From positions 1 through 64,000 of the forward strand of contig JALMLS010000186.1 of the NCBI GenBank assembly GCA_038496445.1: a DNA stretch of 64,000 nucleotides, in the 5' to 3' direction. The translations under genes were made by a program, and so were the position numbers. Source of the stretch: Trichosphaerium sp. ATCC 40318. Its lineage: Eukaryota > Discosea > Flabellinia > Trichosidae. This document shows positions 46,197-58,529 of the stretch, piece by piece (positions within the stretch are counted from its first letter, which is position 1; each line of letters opens with the position of its first letter). The notes under the pieces are model-generated. The model was not told the DNA's origin, did not search any database, and saw only the letters and a program-made list of their open reading frames with translations.

Positions 46197-46895
46197 AAAT
46201 GTAAACAAGATCGTTAAATCTGAGATCAACTTAACACCTTTTTTTGTCAATGGCTCGGCTTTATCAACTTTATCAAATGAACTGTGCATCCACCTAACCT
46301 ATTGTGAATATTGAACTTTTTAACAGCAAGACCATAAGTTAAGTACCTTTGAAGACATGGCGTAGCAAACTGGAAAACCTAGCCAGTGTAGTCTATCCTC
46401 TCCGTAGTTAGTGATTGGTAAGAACGTGAGACGGTGTTTGGCCTATATTTGGCACAACAAATTCCACGCAAGCATAAGGAGATGGGTAGCGAAGTGGCGG
46501 TGGAGGATGTTGCTGAAGAGTTTATTGACTAGCTTACAGGTTACGGAGAAGTTGCACGATAAAGAGTGCAATTAAGAGTGCAATTGGAAGTGAATGGTCA
46601 AGCTACTTCCCTTTTCGCAAGAATAAGACTTGTGGAGATTTCTTCGCGGCAAAACCAGCATTAAAATGAAAGAAAAATGTACTGGGTGAAAACAAATGCA
46701 GCCGCTATGTTGAGCCGTTAGAAAATCACTAAACAGAGTAAGTGTGCTGTAGGTTCGGAGGCAGAAACCATAGTCTTAATTTCCCACTAAGTCACATTTT
46801 TTAAAGGCGTATAACCAAAGCCATTGGTTTGCCTGTATTCGTTACATAGCCCTCAACGCAAATAAGGCACTAGCGTGAAGGTATACGCACTTTTA
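46197..46895. other. Intergenic region, no gene seen
   Basis: About 700 bp upstream of the 7TM gene. No coding exon, repeat or RNA gene is recognised. Confidence 0.4.
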
Positions 46896-48372
46896 ATGGA
46901 AAAATATACTGAAAGCTATCAGCTCGCCTTTAAGCTTATCGGCACATGTTTGTGGGGATTTTTGCTAGGTAGGACTACTTTCTTTTTTTACTTTCAGACA
47001 CGTGCGATTCTAATGTTGAAAAAGTGTTCATAGTGCCTTTGTATGTCTGTCAATACGACTATTTGAGGTAAGTAACGCAAGTAACTCAAAATTTGCCGTA
47101 CACGTTTTTTTTGGCTCAACAATGCTACCACGTGATTTCGTAGCGTTTTTCTACAAAATTACATCTGTAACGCTCAAGTCTAAAAAAGAACTAGAACAAA
47201 ATGTAAACAGCAAAAAAACACAAGCTCTGCGTTGGAACAACGCAAAGTCTTCATGTTTGTTTTTTATTCACAACAGTTGTTTATTTAGATACGGTGGTGG
47301 TTCTGCACAAACGATAATGCGTATACAACGAGCGACGATGGTTTTAGCGGTTGTAGGTGCGCATGCCTGAGTTGGTTTTTCCCCTCGTACAAAAAAAACG
47401 GAGTGACATTGAAAACAAGTGCGATTGACTTGGTATGGCATCGACCCTCTCGAAACAAGGAATATTCTACCAATAGGTTTAAATGGTCTACTGTTTGCTA
47501 TCGGCGTTTGGTTAATGTACGTACAGTAACAACTTGGTTGCGTTCTGTGCTAATGCAATTTTTTTTTGATAGTGACACGTCATGGGCATTGAACCTATTG
47601 AGGTATACTCAATGTCTTTGGAAGCTCAACAAACGTGTTGCTGGCTGGGTATATTTAACAAAGATATTGATTATATTCTTGATGATATCAGACCTTGTTA
47701 TTCAAGTTGGCTTTAATGTTACTTTGAACACGCTTCTAGTTCAAAAAAAAATCAAACAGAGGCAAGACATGCTGATTATATATTACACCGTTGTTACCAT
47801 AGAGATATTGGGATATGGTGTACTAGGTTTAATTACTCTTTTTGGGATACTGAGAATACCAAGCAACTTCAGATCAACAGCGACAAAACTCATTATTGTA
47901 AAGGTACTTAAAAAAAAAAGGAATTTAAAACAAATCCTCAACACTGTTTTCTTTCAAGGTCCGGGCATTCCTCATTTTAGGTGCTACCTTTATCATTGCA
48001 TATATTATTGAACTTTCAACTGGTGCTGCTATAAAATCATACAGATCAAAATGGTGGAGATTTATAGTAAGACTCATTTTTCTGATTTTTTTCTGATTTT
48101 TTCTTTATTGTGTTTCTGAGTTTTATTAGATAACACGAAGTACTGAGTGGGCGTTTTGTGCAGCTATTGTTGGATTAACATGTTGGCGTCAAAAAGTTAG
48201 AGGTTCAATGTCTATGTCTACTGCATCTTATAACTCAACCTCATATTGGCCAGAAGATGAAGAGCGCTCAGATATTGAAGCTGAAGAAGATGACAATTAT
48301 CAACGTAAAAATACTTCTGTTCTTGTTACACTAGAGCATACTGAGATAAGTAAATTAAACGTTACATTGTAA
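46896..48372 (+). CDS. Seven-transmembrane protein, 320 aa (family copy 1)
   Basis: Seven exons, 46896-46968, 47025-47067, 47289-47356, 47420-47516, 47573-47903, 47959-48066 and 48130-48372, join in frame. Their lengths (73, 43, 68, 97, 331, 108 nt and the last) are the same in copy 2, which proves the model. Seven hydrophobic segments are visible, starting KLIGTCLWGFLL and ending EWAFCAAIVGLTCW; between them are the conserved VYVCQYDYLR, YGGGS and RLTWYGIDPL loops and a WALNLLRYTQCLWKLN segment. The C-terminal tail is Ser/Asp/Glu-rich and cytosolic by the positive-inside rule. It may be a receptor or a transporter; the layout recalls uncharacterised fungal 7TM families, but no family is assigned. 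Confidence 0.75.
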
Positions 48373-49126
48373 TACGTCTCTATTTTTGACTACTAGAATA
48401 TGTTGCTTGTGTACATGTTACCGCAACACATCATACCTTCATTCATTCTAACATTGTTACACCACTATCAGGTACCTGTACTTACAATTGCGTCATTTGT
48501 CAACACAAATAATACGTAATCTTTAAACGTCTGATTATACCATCTGCATAGTAGAACTAGCCCGGTTGAGTATTATCATACCACATTCTACATTGATTGT
48601 ATGAGTATAATGACAGTATAAATAAGTATTTTACTGGCGTTTGATAAGTGAGAGGTAGTTGTTTAAGTACGGTAGTATCGTAAAACAACATCAGCAAGTA
48701 GCAGTTCTATACAATGGCAGATTACGATTCAAAAAGTTTTTGTGTTGGTTGATTGAATGTTTCAATTGATTTATGTAATTTGTTGTATATGTACAAGAGA
48801 TAACTCCAATTTAATAAATGGGAAGGGTCTCTGGCTACGTGATCCAGGGGATCGAAGCTGAGTGAGACGTATTCTCTCCTCCAATCTGGTATTGTAGATC
48901 AACAAGAACGCGTGAATCTAACTGGATTTATGAAAAATCTTGCTGGTGTACAAAACCATTGATTTATCTGATACACACGCAACAGATGATTGGCTTGCTC
49001 CACATTCTAAACACTTTTTATTAATACTTGGCATTGTTTGTCCATGATATACAATTTATTTCCGAGTTATTCAAACGACATGTCTAATGCTCAAAAACAG
49101 TACTACATGCTTTTTTGTCTATTTAG
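48373..49126. other. Intergenic region between convergent 7TM copies
   Basis: About 750 bp without recognisable genes. The two 7TM genes point toward each other across it. Confidence 0.4.
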
Positions 49127-50667
49127 TTAATCTTGTTGATGTCCTAAAGGAAAAAGAATAGAGGTGGAGTTCCGCTGACACGTGTTTTCATCGTCAATAC
49201 CTTGGTTTTCAAAACAGTCATCAGTGTCTGGCCAGTAATTTGTTGAGTTATAAGAAGATACTGTCGTGGATTGATATACTGGTTCTATTACTCTTTTCCT
49301 CCAACTTGTCAATAATACAATGGTAGTACAATATGACCACTGTGAAATAAGGGACGTCTACAAAAAATAATTAACTCCAAATTTGGTTTTTTGTTTTCTT
49401 ACTATGGGTCTCCACGGCTTGTTTCTAAATTTTTTCCAAAACGTTAATGCTAACAAATCAAGCCAATATATGCAAACCATGATAGTACCCAATACGAGGA
49501 ATGCTTGGACCTTGAAAGTAATATAAACTAGTAAGAAACAGTTGGTTTTCATAAAAGATATGTTTTTCACAAAAGATGTTAAGGTTTGGGTCAATACCCT
49601 AACCAGCTACAACCGGCAAAAAGGCAGAACCAGGTAATGTCGAAAAGTACAAGGATTAAAAAGCTACGTGTAATTTCCTTGAAATCAACAAATCGACTTA
49701 ATTTCTTAGGCAAAGCGACCAATCTCTAAATTTTACCAGCAGTTTAATGGAGAAAAGTCAGTTGTTACCTTTGAGATTATAATCTGTGTTGCTGGTGATC
49801 TAAGATCCTTTTTTATTCTCATCACTTCCCGAAGAGTTATGTAGCCAATAGTAAAATATACGAGCACTTCTATTGTCAAAAAACAGTGGAAGCCAATAGA
49901 AAGGGAGTATGTCTTGTGTATCTTATTTTCATACCAAAGAATGCTCAATATGACACTGTAAATAACTTGACTAACAAGGTCTGATATTATCAAGACAATA
50001 ATTATGGTATTGATTAAATGTTCACAACCAGTGGCTCGTTTGTTGAGCTTCCAAAGACATTGAGTATACCTCAATAGGTTCAATGCCCAAGCAGTGTTAC
50101 TAAAATATAAGTTAGCGTCTCACCCGTCCTGCATGTTGTGCGCACATAAGCCAGATACAGACACCAAGAATTAAACCGTTCACACTTATTGGCATAATTT
50201 TTCTCACTCCAAGCGGGTCAATACCATAGAAAGTCAATCGAACTGAAATGTTCGTCATTAATAAACTTATAAATTCATTTTTAGGCATACGTAAAACTCC
50301 TACTATGATCGCTGCTCGTTGTAGGCGCATCAATATCTTTGTAGAACCACCTCCATGTCTACAGAAAAAAAACCTTGCTGTTAGTAAAAACAAACAGTAA
50401 CGTGCCTATGTGGTAAAAAGCACGTGGGTTTAAGCAGTTTGAATATCACCAAGAGGAAAAAACCGTTAGTTTACCTCAAGTAATCGTATTGACAGACATA
50501 CACCGGTACAATAAACACTGTATCAACGCATTAAGAAAACAAGCCATAAAAACGAGAAAATTAAGAAAAACAAACCATAAAAAATGAGTTGTACCAAGCA
50601 ACAATCCCCATAAACTAGCCCCAGTAAGTTTAAAAGCGATTTGAAAGCGCTCACTGTACTGTTCCAT
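49127..50667 (-). CDS. Seven-transmembrane protein, 316 aa (family copy 2)
   Basis: Exons 50667-50595, 50517-50475, 50358-50291, 50242-50146, 50099-49769, 49510-49403 and 49357-49127 match copy 1 in length up to the last. The product has seven hydrophobic segments and the same YVCQYDYLR, HGGGSTK, FYGIDPLG and WALNLLRYTQ motifs. The tail carries NYWPDTDDCFENQ, a conserved motif shared with copy 1 (SYWPED) and with the remnant at 51 kb. Function is unknown; a chemosensory or environmental receptor is one possibility given the clustered, fast-evolving family. Confidence 0.75.
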
Positions 50668-50975
50668 TTACAATGACTTTTTTTCCTATTCTAGTTGAGT
50701 CAACTGTTTTATAAACGTAAAGTTCACACTGTTTCTCCTCGCGCACTTTAGGATATTTTGCTATCTTGTCAACACCTTAGCACCGATAATTCGGTTGGGT
50801 ATTACGGTCATGTACACGTTATCTAGAAACCTGGGTTTGCTGTATGCAGAAAAGTAAGTAAAGATAAACAATCGTTCCTGAACATCCTATTTTTAAGCTA
50901 CATGGACTCCCAGAAAGACCTTACTACATGGATGGTTTTAACCTAAAATAACATGGCAATAAAAACAATGGATCT

Positions 50976-51310
50976 TTATTTTTTGTTCCTCTTTTTCAGC
51001 TCCAGTGGAACAATAATAGAAGTGTTATTTTTCTCTTTAATACCCAATTGATTTTCAAAACAGTCATCATGTTCTGGCCAGTAGTTCGTTGATTGTTGAT
51101 AAGATGTAGTTGTAGATTCATAATTTGGTTCTGTAACTCTTTGTCTCCAACATGTCAATACTACAATAGCTGTACAAAATGACCAGTGTGTAATGAGGGA
51201 CATCTAAACAATAATTTAGCTACAAGCAAAATAAAAGACATGTCATTTTTTTTCATTCTTACAAAATTTCTCCACCATGTAAATCCGGTGACAGGTAGTA
51301 TGTCAACTTC
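50976..51310 (-). pseudogene. 7TM family remnant, last two exons
   Basis: The end of exon 6 (TWWRNF) and a full last exon (SLITHWSFCTAIVVLTCWRQRV, tail NYWPEHDDCFEN) are intact with a normal intron between. Upstream, where exons 1-5 should be, homology stops at about 51310 in a GTTGACA-rich patch near the MITE. The gene was 5'-truncated, perhaps during the rearrangement that brought in the element at 51480. Confidence 0.7.
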
Positions 51311-51479
51311 TGTCAATTTTTTTTGGTCAACTTTCTGTGAACCTGTTCTCAACCTCTTCAGCTGTTTTTTTATTATTAACAAAGCATATCCTGTGAAGCG
51401 CATATATATTGCTTAGGTTGAAAGACCTTTAATATTACGTTTCATGAAATACCTACAGTAATAATTGCTGACACAAAAA

Positions 51480-51503
51480 CAGGGCTGAAACTAAACAAGG
51501 CTT
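51480..51503 (+). repeat. Left terminal inverted repeat of the MITE
   Basis: It starts CAGGGCTGAAACT and pairs with 52385-52408 with one mismatch. Confidence 0.7.
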
Positions 51504-52384
51504 TGCCTTAAATATGAAGGCATTTTTTTAAAATCAGGCATTGATGGCAAAAATCAGGCATGCAAAAATGACAATGCCTGATTTTGCAAAGGCAATGGCA
51601 GAAAAGGCAAAAATCAGGCATTGAAATAAGGCTTTGTTGGGCAATGCCTTAATTGTTGCAATGCCTTGTTTTTTTTAGGCAATGCCTGCCCTAGTTTTTT
51701 TATGCATTGCCAGCCTTAAATTTACAGGCACCAATTAGGCATTGGTTGTGTACACATTGTACATTAAGGATACATTGGTTTAAGGTAAGTTTCCACCACA
51801 CCAACACTTCCTAAACATTTTTTTTCATTTACTACTGACGTTTTATATAGACGACGTCGCCACACTCTTAGTATTTTATAGATTCTAACGAAACCACTGC
51901 CATTCAAACCGCAGCACCCAAATGCACCTACAATAGGAGTATAGGTACTTTAAACCATTTTTCCAGTCCGCGAAAATTATACCAATAATTTGTTAATTTT
52001 TTTTTCTAGCTAAAGGTTTTTATTCACATGGAGGACATTGAAGTTTTTTGTGTTTTGTGTACTGTACTTTAATAAATGAATCACTATTGTATGCCTATAT
52101 AAAGCCTTGTTTTATGAGTATATAGTGCCTGGGTTATGCCCAAAAATTGAGGGCAAAAATGCCTTATTGTTGCACTAAAAATGAGGCATTATTGGACCAA
52201 CAATGCAGGCTATTTTAAGGCTAATTAGTGAACCAGTTGCTTGCTATTTGGCCCAAATATGAGGCTTCAAAGCCCAAAATTACAAGGCAATGCCTCATAT
52301 TTGCTCATTTTTTTTGGCAAAAACAAGGCAATTTGGTGAAAAATAAGGCTGTATTTGGTGGCAAAAAAAAGGCTTTTGCAAAAA

Positions 52385-52408
52385 AAGCCTTATTTAGTTT
52401 CAGCCCTG
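52385..52408 (-). repeat. Right terminal inverted repeat of the MITE
   Basis: It is the reverse complement of the left end with one mismatch, ending TTTCAGCCCTG on the plus strand. Confidence 0.7.
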
Positions 52409-52633
52409 AAGTTGACAGAAAGTTGACCAAAAAATCAGTAAGTAGTTGGTAGAAATGAAGCCCCGAACCACAACTAAGCTATTTAAAAACAAACCAAGAA
52501 CTTCACCGTTTATATATATACTACAGGCGTCTCATCAGCTACAAGTAAACGCCACAATAGAGGAGGAAATGAAGTTTATTAAAGTTTGGTAGCAAGGTAT
52601 TTTTTCATTGATTTTTTTTTGATTATGATTGTT

Positions 52634-53880
52634 TTATTCTTTCGAAGCTATGAGCAAAGTTAATAGCTTAAATTTACCCAAGATTCTAACCTTTAATGGC
52701 ACTGTAAGGCGTTGGTTATGTTGAAGGCGTTGTTTTTTTTCTTTTTGGATTCTTTTAGCTTCTTTAGCTTCTCTCGCAGCTTTTTGTTGTGCTTTTAATT
52801 TTAGCAGTGGAGTATTAAGCCGTTTCACTAAACAACATTATAAGCAAAAGTTAATGTAACATTAGCACATGCACCGCTTTTGGATTTTCTCAGCTTGCTC
52901 TTTGCGCCTCTTCTCTGTGACAGCTTTGGGAGTGCCAACAGGTATTCTTTCTACTGTACGCATGCCATCCTTTAAGCTGCACTTTGCATAGTTTGCCAGA
53001 GAAGAAAACACAACATCACAAGCTCGCTTAGTAGTACCCTCAAATGTTAACACATTCTTGACATCACAGTTGTTGCCCTCACTGATATTATTCGTTCGGC
53101 AGTGCTCCCAAGGCGTATTCTTAACAGTCCAAAGAGCCCAAGTAGATGGAGGAGAGCTAGTAAAAAAAAAAGTTTAAAACGAAAAGTAAGGAAAAAATAA
53201 GAAAAAGGTTGTGGTATGAATTATGTAGTGTACTCGGTTATTTCGTTTGCAACCTCAATGTAAGTATTAGCTAAGTATTTAATAAATTGTTTGCAGTCAT
53301 CACTCTTCTCAATCACTTCTTTTTTAAAGGCGTGCCATTTACGATAGAATGCTTTCTCATTTTTTTCATATATCAGCTCAGAAGAAACAAGCTTACACCA
53401 TCTATTCTCTTCTTCACGCCCTTCTTTTTTCAATCCTAGCCTTGCTCGCCTTCGTCTATGAGCTTCTGCTATATGGTAAATACACTGGGCTATTTTTAAG
53501 GGTCCCAGTACATTTGTAGCGGCTAAACAAATATTACTAGTTGTAAAACAAATGTTGGCAAAAAAAGTACCTCTTTTCATGTTTGTCTCTCCATCAGTCA
53601 TCAAACGCTCAAAAGGAGCACCACATACACTCTTTAGGTGCATAAACGCGTATTCATACTCTGCCAGTGTTTTATTCTTCATAATGGCGAAGCTAATACA
53701 AGTTCCTTTGGTGTAGTGTTCACCAACAGCCTTTACCCAAAAAAACAAAACCTAACGTAAAATATATGAGCTAAGAAATCTTGTTTACTTTTACTACACG
53801 TACTTGAGCGTTAATATCCGCAATGCCAAAGGTGCCATCAACAAAAAGGACACTGGTATCAAGGTTGCATATATTTTTTT
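52634..53880 (-). pseudogene. MULE-type transposase, C-terminal half of an older copy
   Basis: The minus strand encodes the first catalytic block LFVDGTFGI, then FWVKAVGEHYTKGT, LMTDGETNMKR with the second acidic residue, YHIAEAHRRRR, and the RTNNISEGNN signature near 53.09 kb. This is the order of Mutator-like (MULE) transposases. A Lys-rich tail with NTPLLKLKAQQK closes it at 52634. Upstream of 53880 no coding continues, and an N-terminal half in the same orientation sits at 58.5-59.3 kb, so the gene seems to have been split by an insertion. Confidence 0.65.
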
Positions 53881-53929
53881 GTCACAATCTGGCTCGACAA
53901 ATGGGTGACATGCAAAATCGCCACTTTTT

Positions 53930-55501
53930 GTTGCCACTTTTTTTGGTGTTTTTTTTTTTTGTTTGTAGTTAACGTGTTATGTGTAGGCGTTGGTTGTTGA
54001 TTCAAACAGCGGAAGGTACAGTACCATGAACGGCTAGGCAAAAAAGGTGGAGATTTCCTTTCGCATAGTCAGTTTGGGTCATTGTGGTGAGGAACGGGCT
54101 GTCTTCCCTTTATATATGGTTTAAATACTCTCAACTGGTTTTTTAACCTGTAATTTATTAATAAAGCCCAATTTTACAAAAAAAAAAACAGTTTTGTTGT
54201 ACCTTCACGTGATTTTTGTCGCCGGCTGTACTATAGAAAAAAAAATAAAAATAAAAAATTATTGTAATGTACAATACCTGCCTATTCAGAGTTATAAGAA
54301 TGTGATGAGTGTAGTGTGCTGCGTGAAAACTCAATAAATTCGCAGTCTTACAACCGTGTAGCCTAATGGAGGCGTAAATGGAGAAAAGACTATGAGGCAT
54401 AAACCAAATCAGATTCCCCCATAAACGCTAGGCGATTTACCTGCGCGGAAGGACAAGGAAAAAATTTGAGTGAAATGCGCCTGCAGAAATCGCATCTCTT
54501 TCCCTTGGCACAATCGAGAAAACAAAAAAGAATCAGTCGAATGCAAATGCATTTGAAGAAAATGCAGCTAAGCGTGACGTCTGAAAGCCCTTTTGTTGTA
54601 CCCGATGAACAAGCCCACAGGGAGTGCACGGTGACCATGGGTTCCGCCCATCGTGTAGCACATTTATGGTGACTGACTATCACGCCCAAGCAACACTCCC
54701 AAAATACAGGAGTGCGCTCAAGTGTGATGGTAAGCATGAGGACCTAGGATGCTGTCATCTTCTACCACGTAAGCCCCTATGAAACATGTGTAATAAACAT
54801 AGCAACATAGGCAGTGGTAATCAACTTCTGGCTCCAACACAACCTTTCGTCTGAGGTGATGACAGTGTTCTGTAGTTACAGAACACTGTTTATCAAGGCA
54901 TAACGAAAAGGGGTATGTGGTAATTGCAGCTTTAATACTGTGTCCACTCCCAGAATGAAGAGTTCTCTTCTATCATTATAACGCATGTTTTAGTACAAAG
55001 CGTAGAAATGTTAATCGAGTTCTTGGGTTATGAGACTGTACTCTCAAAGATACAGCAACACAACCACTTCAATAGTATGTGATGTTAGTGGCACAAAATA
55101 CTCTCAAGTGCTTTGTATCATTAGAACACAGACATTGTCACAATACAATATTGTCCTGAGTGGATCAATGTTTATTGTACAACATGGACACCTGTACTCC
55201 TCCTTCATCTTATCTCTGTCAAATGAAATGACAGATTGATAAAGAGATGTCGATCGAGTCATTGTCCATTAGACATGTTGAAAATTGTAGCCCTGAGTGG
55301 GCAAACAGTTCAATACAACATGAGCTGAAGCCCTTGAGTGGGCAACAACTACTTGTGTACCAAAGCACATGTTCTTTTCTAGCATTAGAACGCTCGTTTG
55401 GAGTGTAGAAATGATAAGTGTTGCTTTCATCACATAGTCTACAACCTTCATAACATAGCATCATGCTTGATGTGCTCTTTTAACATTACAACACCAACAA
55501 T
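53930..55501. other. Non-coding interior of the candidate element
   Basis: No convincing exon is visible on either strand; open stretches at 54.39-54.74 kb are Cys-containing but have no paralogue in the window. A perfect hairpin lies at 54862-54889. Confidence 0.35.
54862..54889. repeat. Perfect 11-bp inverted repeat (hairpin)
   Basis: The arms acagtgttctg and cagaacactgt flank a 6-base loop. It lies in the non-coding interior of the candidate MULE insertion; its role is unknown. Confidence 0.7.
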
Positions 55502-56134
55502 GAGAGTAACACAGGATAAACTAAGGGTGACATGGTGTACCTTACTAAGTAACACGGAATAAACTAAGTGTACCTTACTAAGAGGAACACGGAATAAACT
55601 AAGGGTAACACGGAATAAACTAAGAGTAACATAAAGGTATGACCTAAGAGTAACAGTATACCTTACTACGCGTAACACGAAAAGGTATGACCTGAGAGTA
55701 ACACAGGATAAACTAAGGGTGACATGGTGTACCTTACTAAGTAACACGGAATAAACTAAGGGTAACACGGAATAAACTAAGAGTAACATAAAGGTATGAC
55801 CTAAGAGTAACACGGGATAAACTAAGGGTGCATGGTGTACCAAGTAACACGGAATAAACTAAGAGTAACATAAAGGTATAACCTAAGAGTAACACGGGAT
55901 AAACTAAGGGTGCATGGTGTACCAAGTAACACGGAATAAACTAAGAGTAACACAGTGTACCTTACTACATGTAACACGAAAAGGTATGACCTGAGAGTAA
56001 CACAGGATAAACTAAGGGTGACATGGTGTACCTTACTAAGTAACACGGGATAAACTAGGGTAACATGGAATAAACTAAGAGTAACACAGTGTACCTTACT
56101 AAGAGTAACACGGAATAACTAAAGGTGACATGGT
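55502..56134. repeat. Minisatellite, about 20-bp units with higher-order structure
   Basis: The words gagtaacacgg and ggaataaactaa recur about every 20 bp, interspersed with aaggtatgacct and ggtgtaccttact units that form longer blocks of roughly 120-180 bp, several nearly identical. Translation of the minus strand gives VTLSLFRVT-type repeats, a by-product. The array sits just upstream of the plus-strand transposase, where subterminal repeats of MULEs are common. Confidence 0.85.
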
Positions 56135-56199
56135 ATGAGATAAGGAAGGTAAACTTAGCGCCAAAAAAAGTAACCAGTAAAAACAAGTGCAATCATGGC

Positions 56200-58365
56200 A
56201 TGGCAGCTGTTGTAATAGACCCAGGCGTGGGAGACCTTAATTTAATAAGTTGGGTGCCAAATGAGCGTGCAATTGTTTACACAAGCTCTGCACGCTCACA
56301 TGGGTACCAATTTACTCGAAAGGGCAGCCTCATAAAAAAAACCCTGAGAAGATTTCATACTATTTTGAATGCAATCACTCGGAATGTTCAGCACGCTTAA
56401 ACATACACTCTCACAAAACAAAAGTTGGCAAAATAGGCATGGTGAAGTTAACAAAACGTGAGTTTCTTTGTAGAAAATGTTGTTTAAAAAGTGTAGAACA
56501 TGTTCCTGGGTGCACTCCAGATCCAGTAAAGAACTTTAAGTTGAAATATTCCATTGGACACGAAATTCAAACAGATTATAAAAAAGGAGTGTCTAAAAGG
56601 GTGATCGTGCGTAGCAAGGTGTTTTTAAAGTATTCAATTGCTGTTTAGGCTATTAATACTTTATGTGCTGCGAAAAACCCTTTAAATGCTTCCATAGTAC
56701 CAACAAACAATGCGTTAACGTATAGAGTGCGTCTACAACGTGCAGAAGGAAGAAAAAACCCTGAGGTACCTTTTGCATCATAATCTTTTTTATATGCTAT
56801 TTAAGGCTTACTCTATGCCAACAGGTGTTCGCAAACATCAAACTAAAGTACCGAGAAGCAGTGTATATAAATATGGCCAAACACACTGTCATATCATACA
56901 TTGAGCCTTTAGCTGTACCTTTAATAGAACAGTTAAATAAACAAACATTGTTTGTGGATGCTGTTCACAACTCAACGGATGCTGGATCTCACGTAAAGAA
57001 AAAGACACAATTTTTTTGCTTATTTTTTTTTTGTAGACATTAATGTATTGGTTGAAAGCTGTTGGCCCTGTTGCATCTAAGGGAACTAATATCGGATGGG
57101 CTTTAACAGAAGGTAAAACATTACCAGAGTATGTGTATGCTTTTGAGCATCTAAACGAAGTTTTTGGTCCTGTCTTTTTACGGATGATGGCTGACTGTGA
57201 GGTCAATTTGAAAAAAGGTAAAAAAACTGACTGAAAAAATGTTAATTTAACGCTTAGCTGCTTTCAAAGTTTGGGGAGATGATATGCCTGTCTACCACTG
57301 TTTATTTCATGTGGCAGAAGCTCATAGAAGGAATCGTATGAAATGTGGGTTGGGTGGAGAAAAGAACAAGGCCGAATATGCTTGGTGTACCCAGTTTAGT
57401 AAGGATTTAACAACTTGTCCGGAGGAAAAGCAGTTTTGGAAGCTTTGGAATAAATTCAAAGAGGTACATTGTATTTTGAGTGGTTGTAGTACTAATGGTT
57501 GTTATCTACAGGATGCTATAATAGCAGGTGGTAATATCAAAAAATATATGCAATATTTAGAAGACAATTATGTAACACCAAGCAATGATGTCAGCAAGTA
57601 CACGTTTTTATTGGTTCTACATATGTTGCTTACATTCTTTTAGGTTTCCTCCTAAGACATGGGCTCAGTTTTGTTGTAACAACCCAGAACATCTCAATAA
57701 TCGAACCAATAATATTAGTGAAGGCAACAACAGCGATGTTCAACAGGTGCTTAAATTATATGGTGCCAAAGGAAGTATCACTGATCACGTAGTTGACACT
57801 CTTGTTAAATACACTGTAGCCAGTTGTAAAGAAGCACTTTGTGTTATAGAAGGTGTTAAAGGCAGTGGTACCCCTCATTCTACTACAGAAAAAAGGAAAC
57901 AAGCTGCTTTAAAAAAAGATGAACAAAAAAGTACTACCCTTACAACGTTCTTTAAATAATGTTAATGTTTTATTTGTAGAAGTAAACAATACTCCTCTGG
58001 TCTTGAGTATGCAACACAAAATTGACAAAAAAAGAAAAAAACGGGAAGAAAAAGAAAGAAAGGAAGAAGAAAAAAAGAAGAAAGCAAATCGCAAGCGCAA
58101 AAGCCTAAAACCTTCAATGGTACCACCTAAAAAAAAGAGAAAGACTGTGATCATTGTACGACACAAAAAACCCCTTCTTTCTAGTACTAAAAAGAAAAGA
58201 ATTATCATCATAAAACAAAAAAAAGCTCTTGGACTTGCAGCTGGTTTAAGCCATGAAGTTAAACAAGTGCTACCTGATGGAGAGGTTGTGTTAAAACAGC
58301 GCTTACAAACACAGCATACAAAGCGTGTTTCAGTGCCTGTACAACGCTTTGGAGCGACTCAATAA
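56200..58365 (+). CDS. MULE-type transposase with FLYWCH-like N-terminus
   Basis: The N-terminal zinc-finger-like part reads SYYFECNHSECSARL, as in FLYWCH domains. One A appears missing in an A-run at about 56333, which shifts the frame there. Further exons carry LFVDAVHNSTDAG, then MYWLKAVGPVASKGTN, MADCEVNLKK, YHCLFHVAEAHRR and RTNNISEGNN, in MULE order. The last exon (from about 57980) is a Lys/Arg-rich tail reached by splicing at GTACTACCC...TTGTAG. In the first catalytic block the DGTF seen in the older copy is replaced by DAVH. The element may therefore be inactive even though most of the frame is open. Confidence 0.62.
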
Positions 58366-58529
58366 ATATACCATTTTTTCCTTATTTATTAAGTTGTCTG
58401 AAGGTCTATGACATTAGCAGATTGTGTTACACTTTGAAACAATGCTGTAGTGGCTTTGGGGAGTATACTAAGGTGTAAAACAACTATTGGGACAGGATAA
58501 AAAAGTGGCGATTTTGAAAAAAAAAAGTG

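Larger units (their letters stand above)
51480..52408. mobile_element. Non-autonomous DNA transposon (MITE-like), 929 bp
   Basis: The ends are inverted: cagggctgaaactaaa at the left and its complement at the right, together 24 bp with one mismatch. A CAGGG start is typical of hAT elements. The interior is packed with aggcaatgcc-like and aaaatcaggc-like words in both orientations and has no transposase. An 8-bp target duplication expected for hAT was not seen (left flank cacaaaaa, right flank aagttgac). Confidence 0.65.
53913..58516. mobile_element. Candidate inserted MULE element, about 4.6 kb
   Basis: A 17-bp perfect inverted repeat frames the region: caaaatcgccacttttt at 53913-53929 and aaaaagtggcgattttg at 58500-58516. 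Inside lie the minisatellite and a plus-strand MULE transposase; outside lie the two halves of the minus-strand transposase. A single target duplication could not be found, and related words (aaggtggagattt at 54.04 kb, aaagtggagatttt at 58.53 kb) occur nearby, so smaller nested MITEs are an alternative. Confidence 0.45.

Noticed and set aside
47403-48011. 202-codon continuous frame in 7TM copy 1 as a complete gene
   Set aside because: It reads through two introns; paralogue exon lengths show the spliced seven-exon model is right.
48800-48900. Possible tRNA-like segment with ggatcgaagc
   Set aside because: No cloverleaf or proper A- and B-box spacing could be drawn.
55448-56046. Repetitive leucine/valine-rich minus-strand frames
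   Set aside because: They are translations of the 20-bp minisatellite, without start or domain evidence.
55502-56134. CRISPR-like array
   Set aside because: The units vary, have no unique spacers of constant length, and the genome is eukaryotic.
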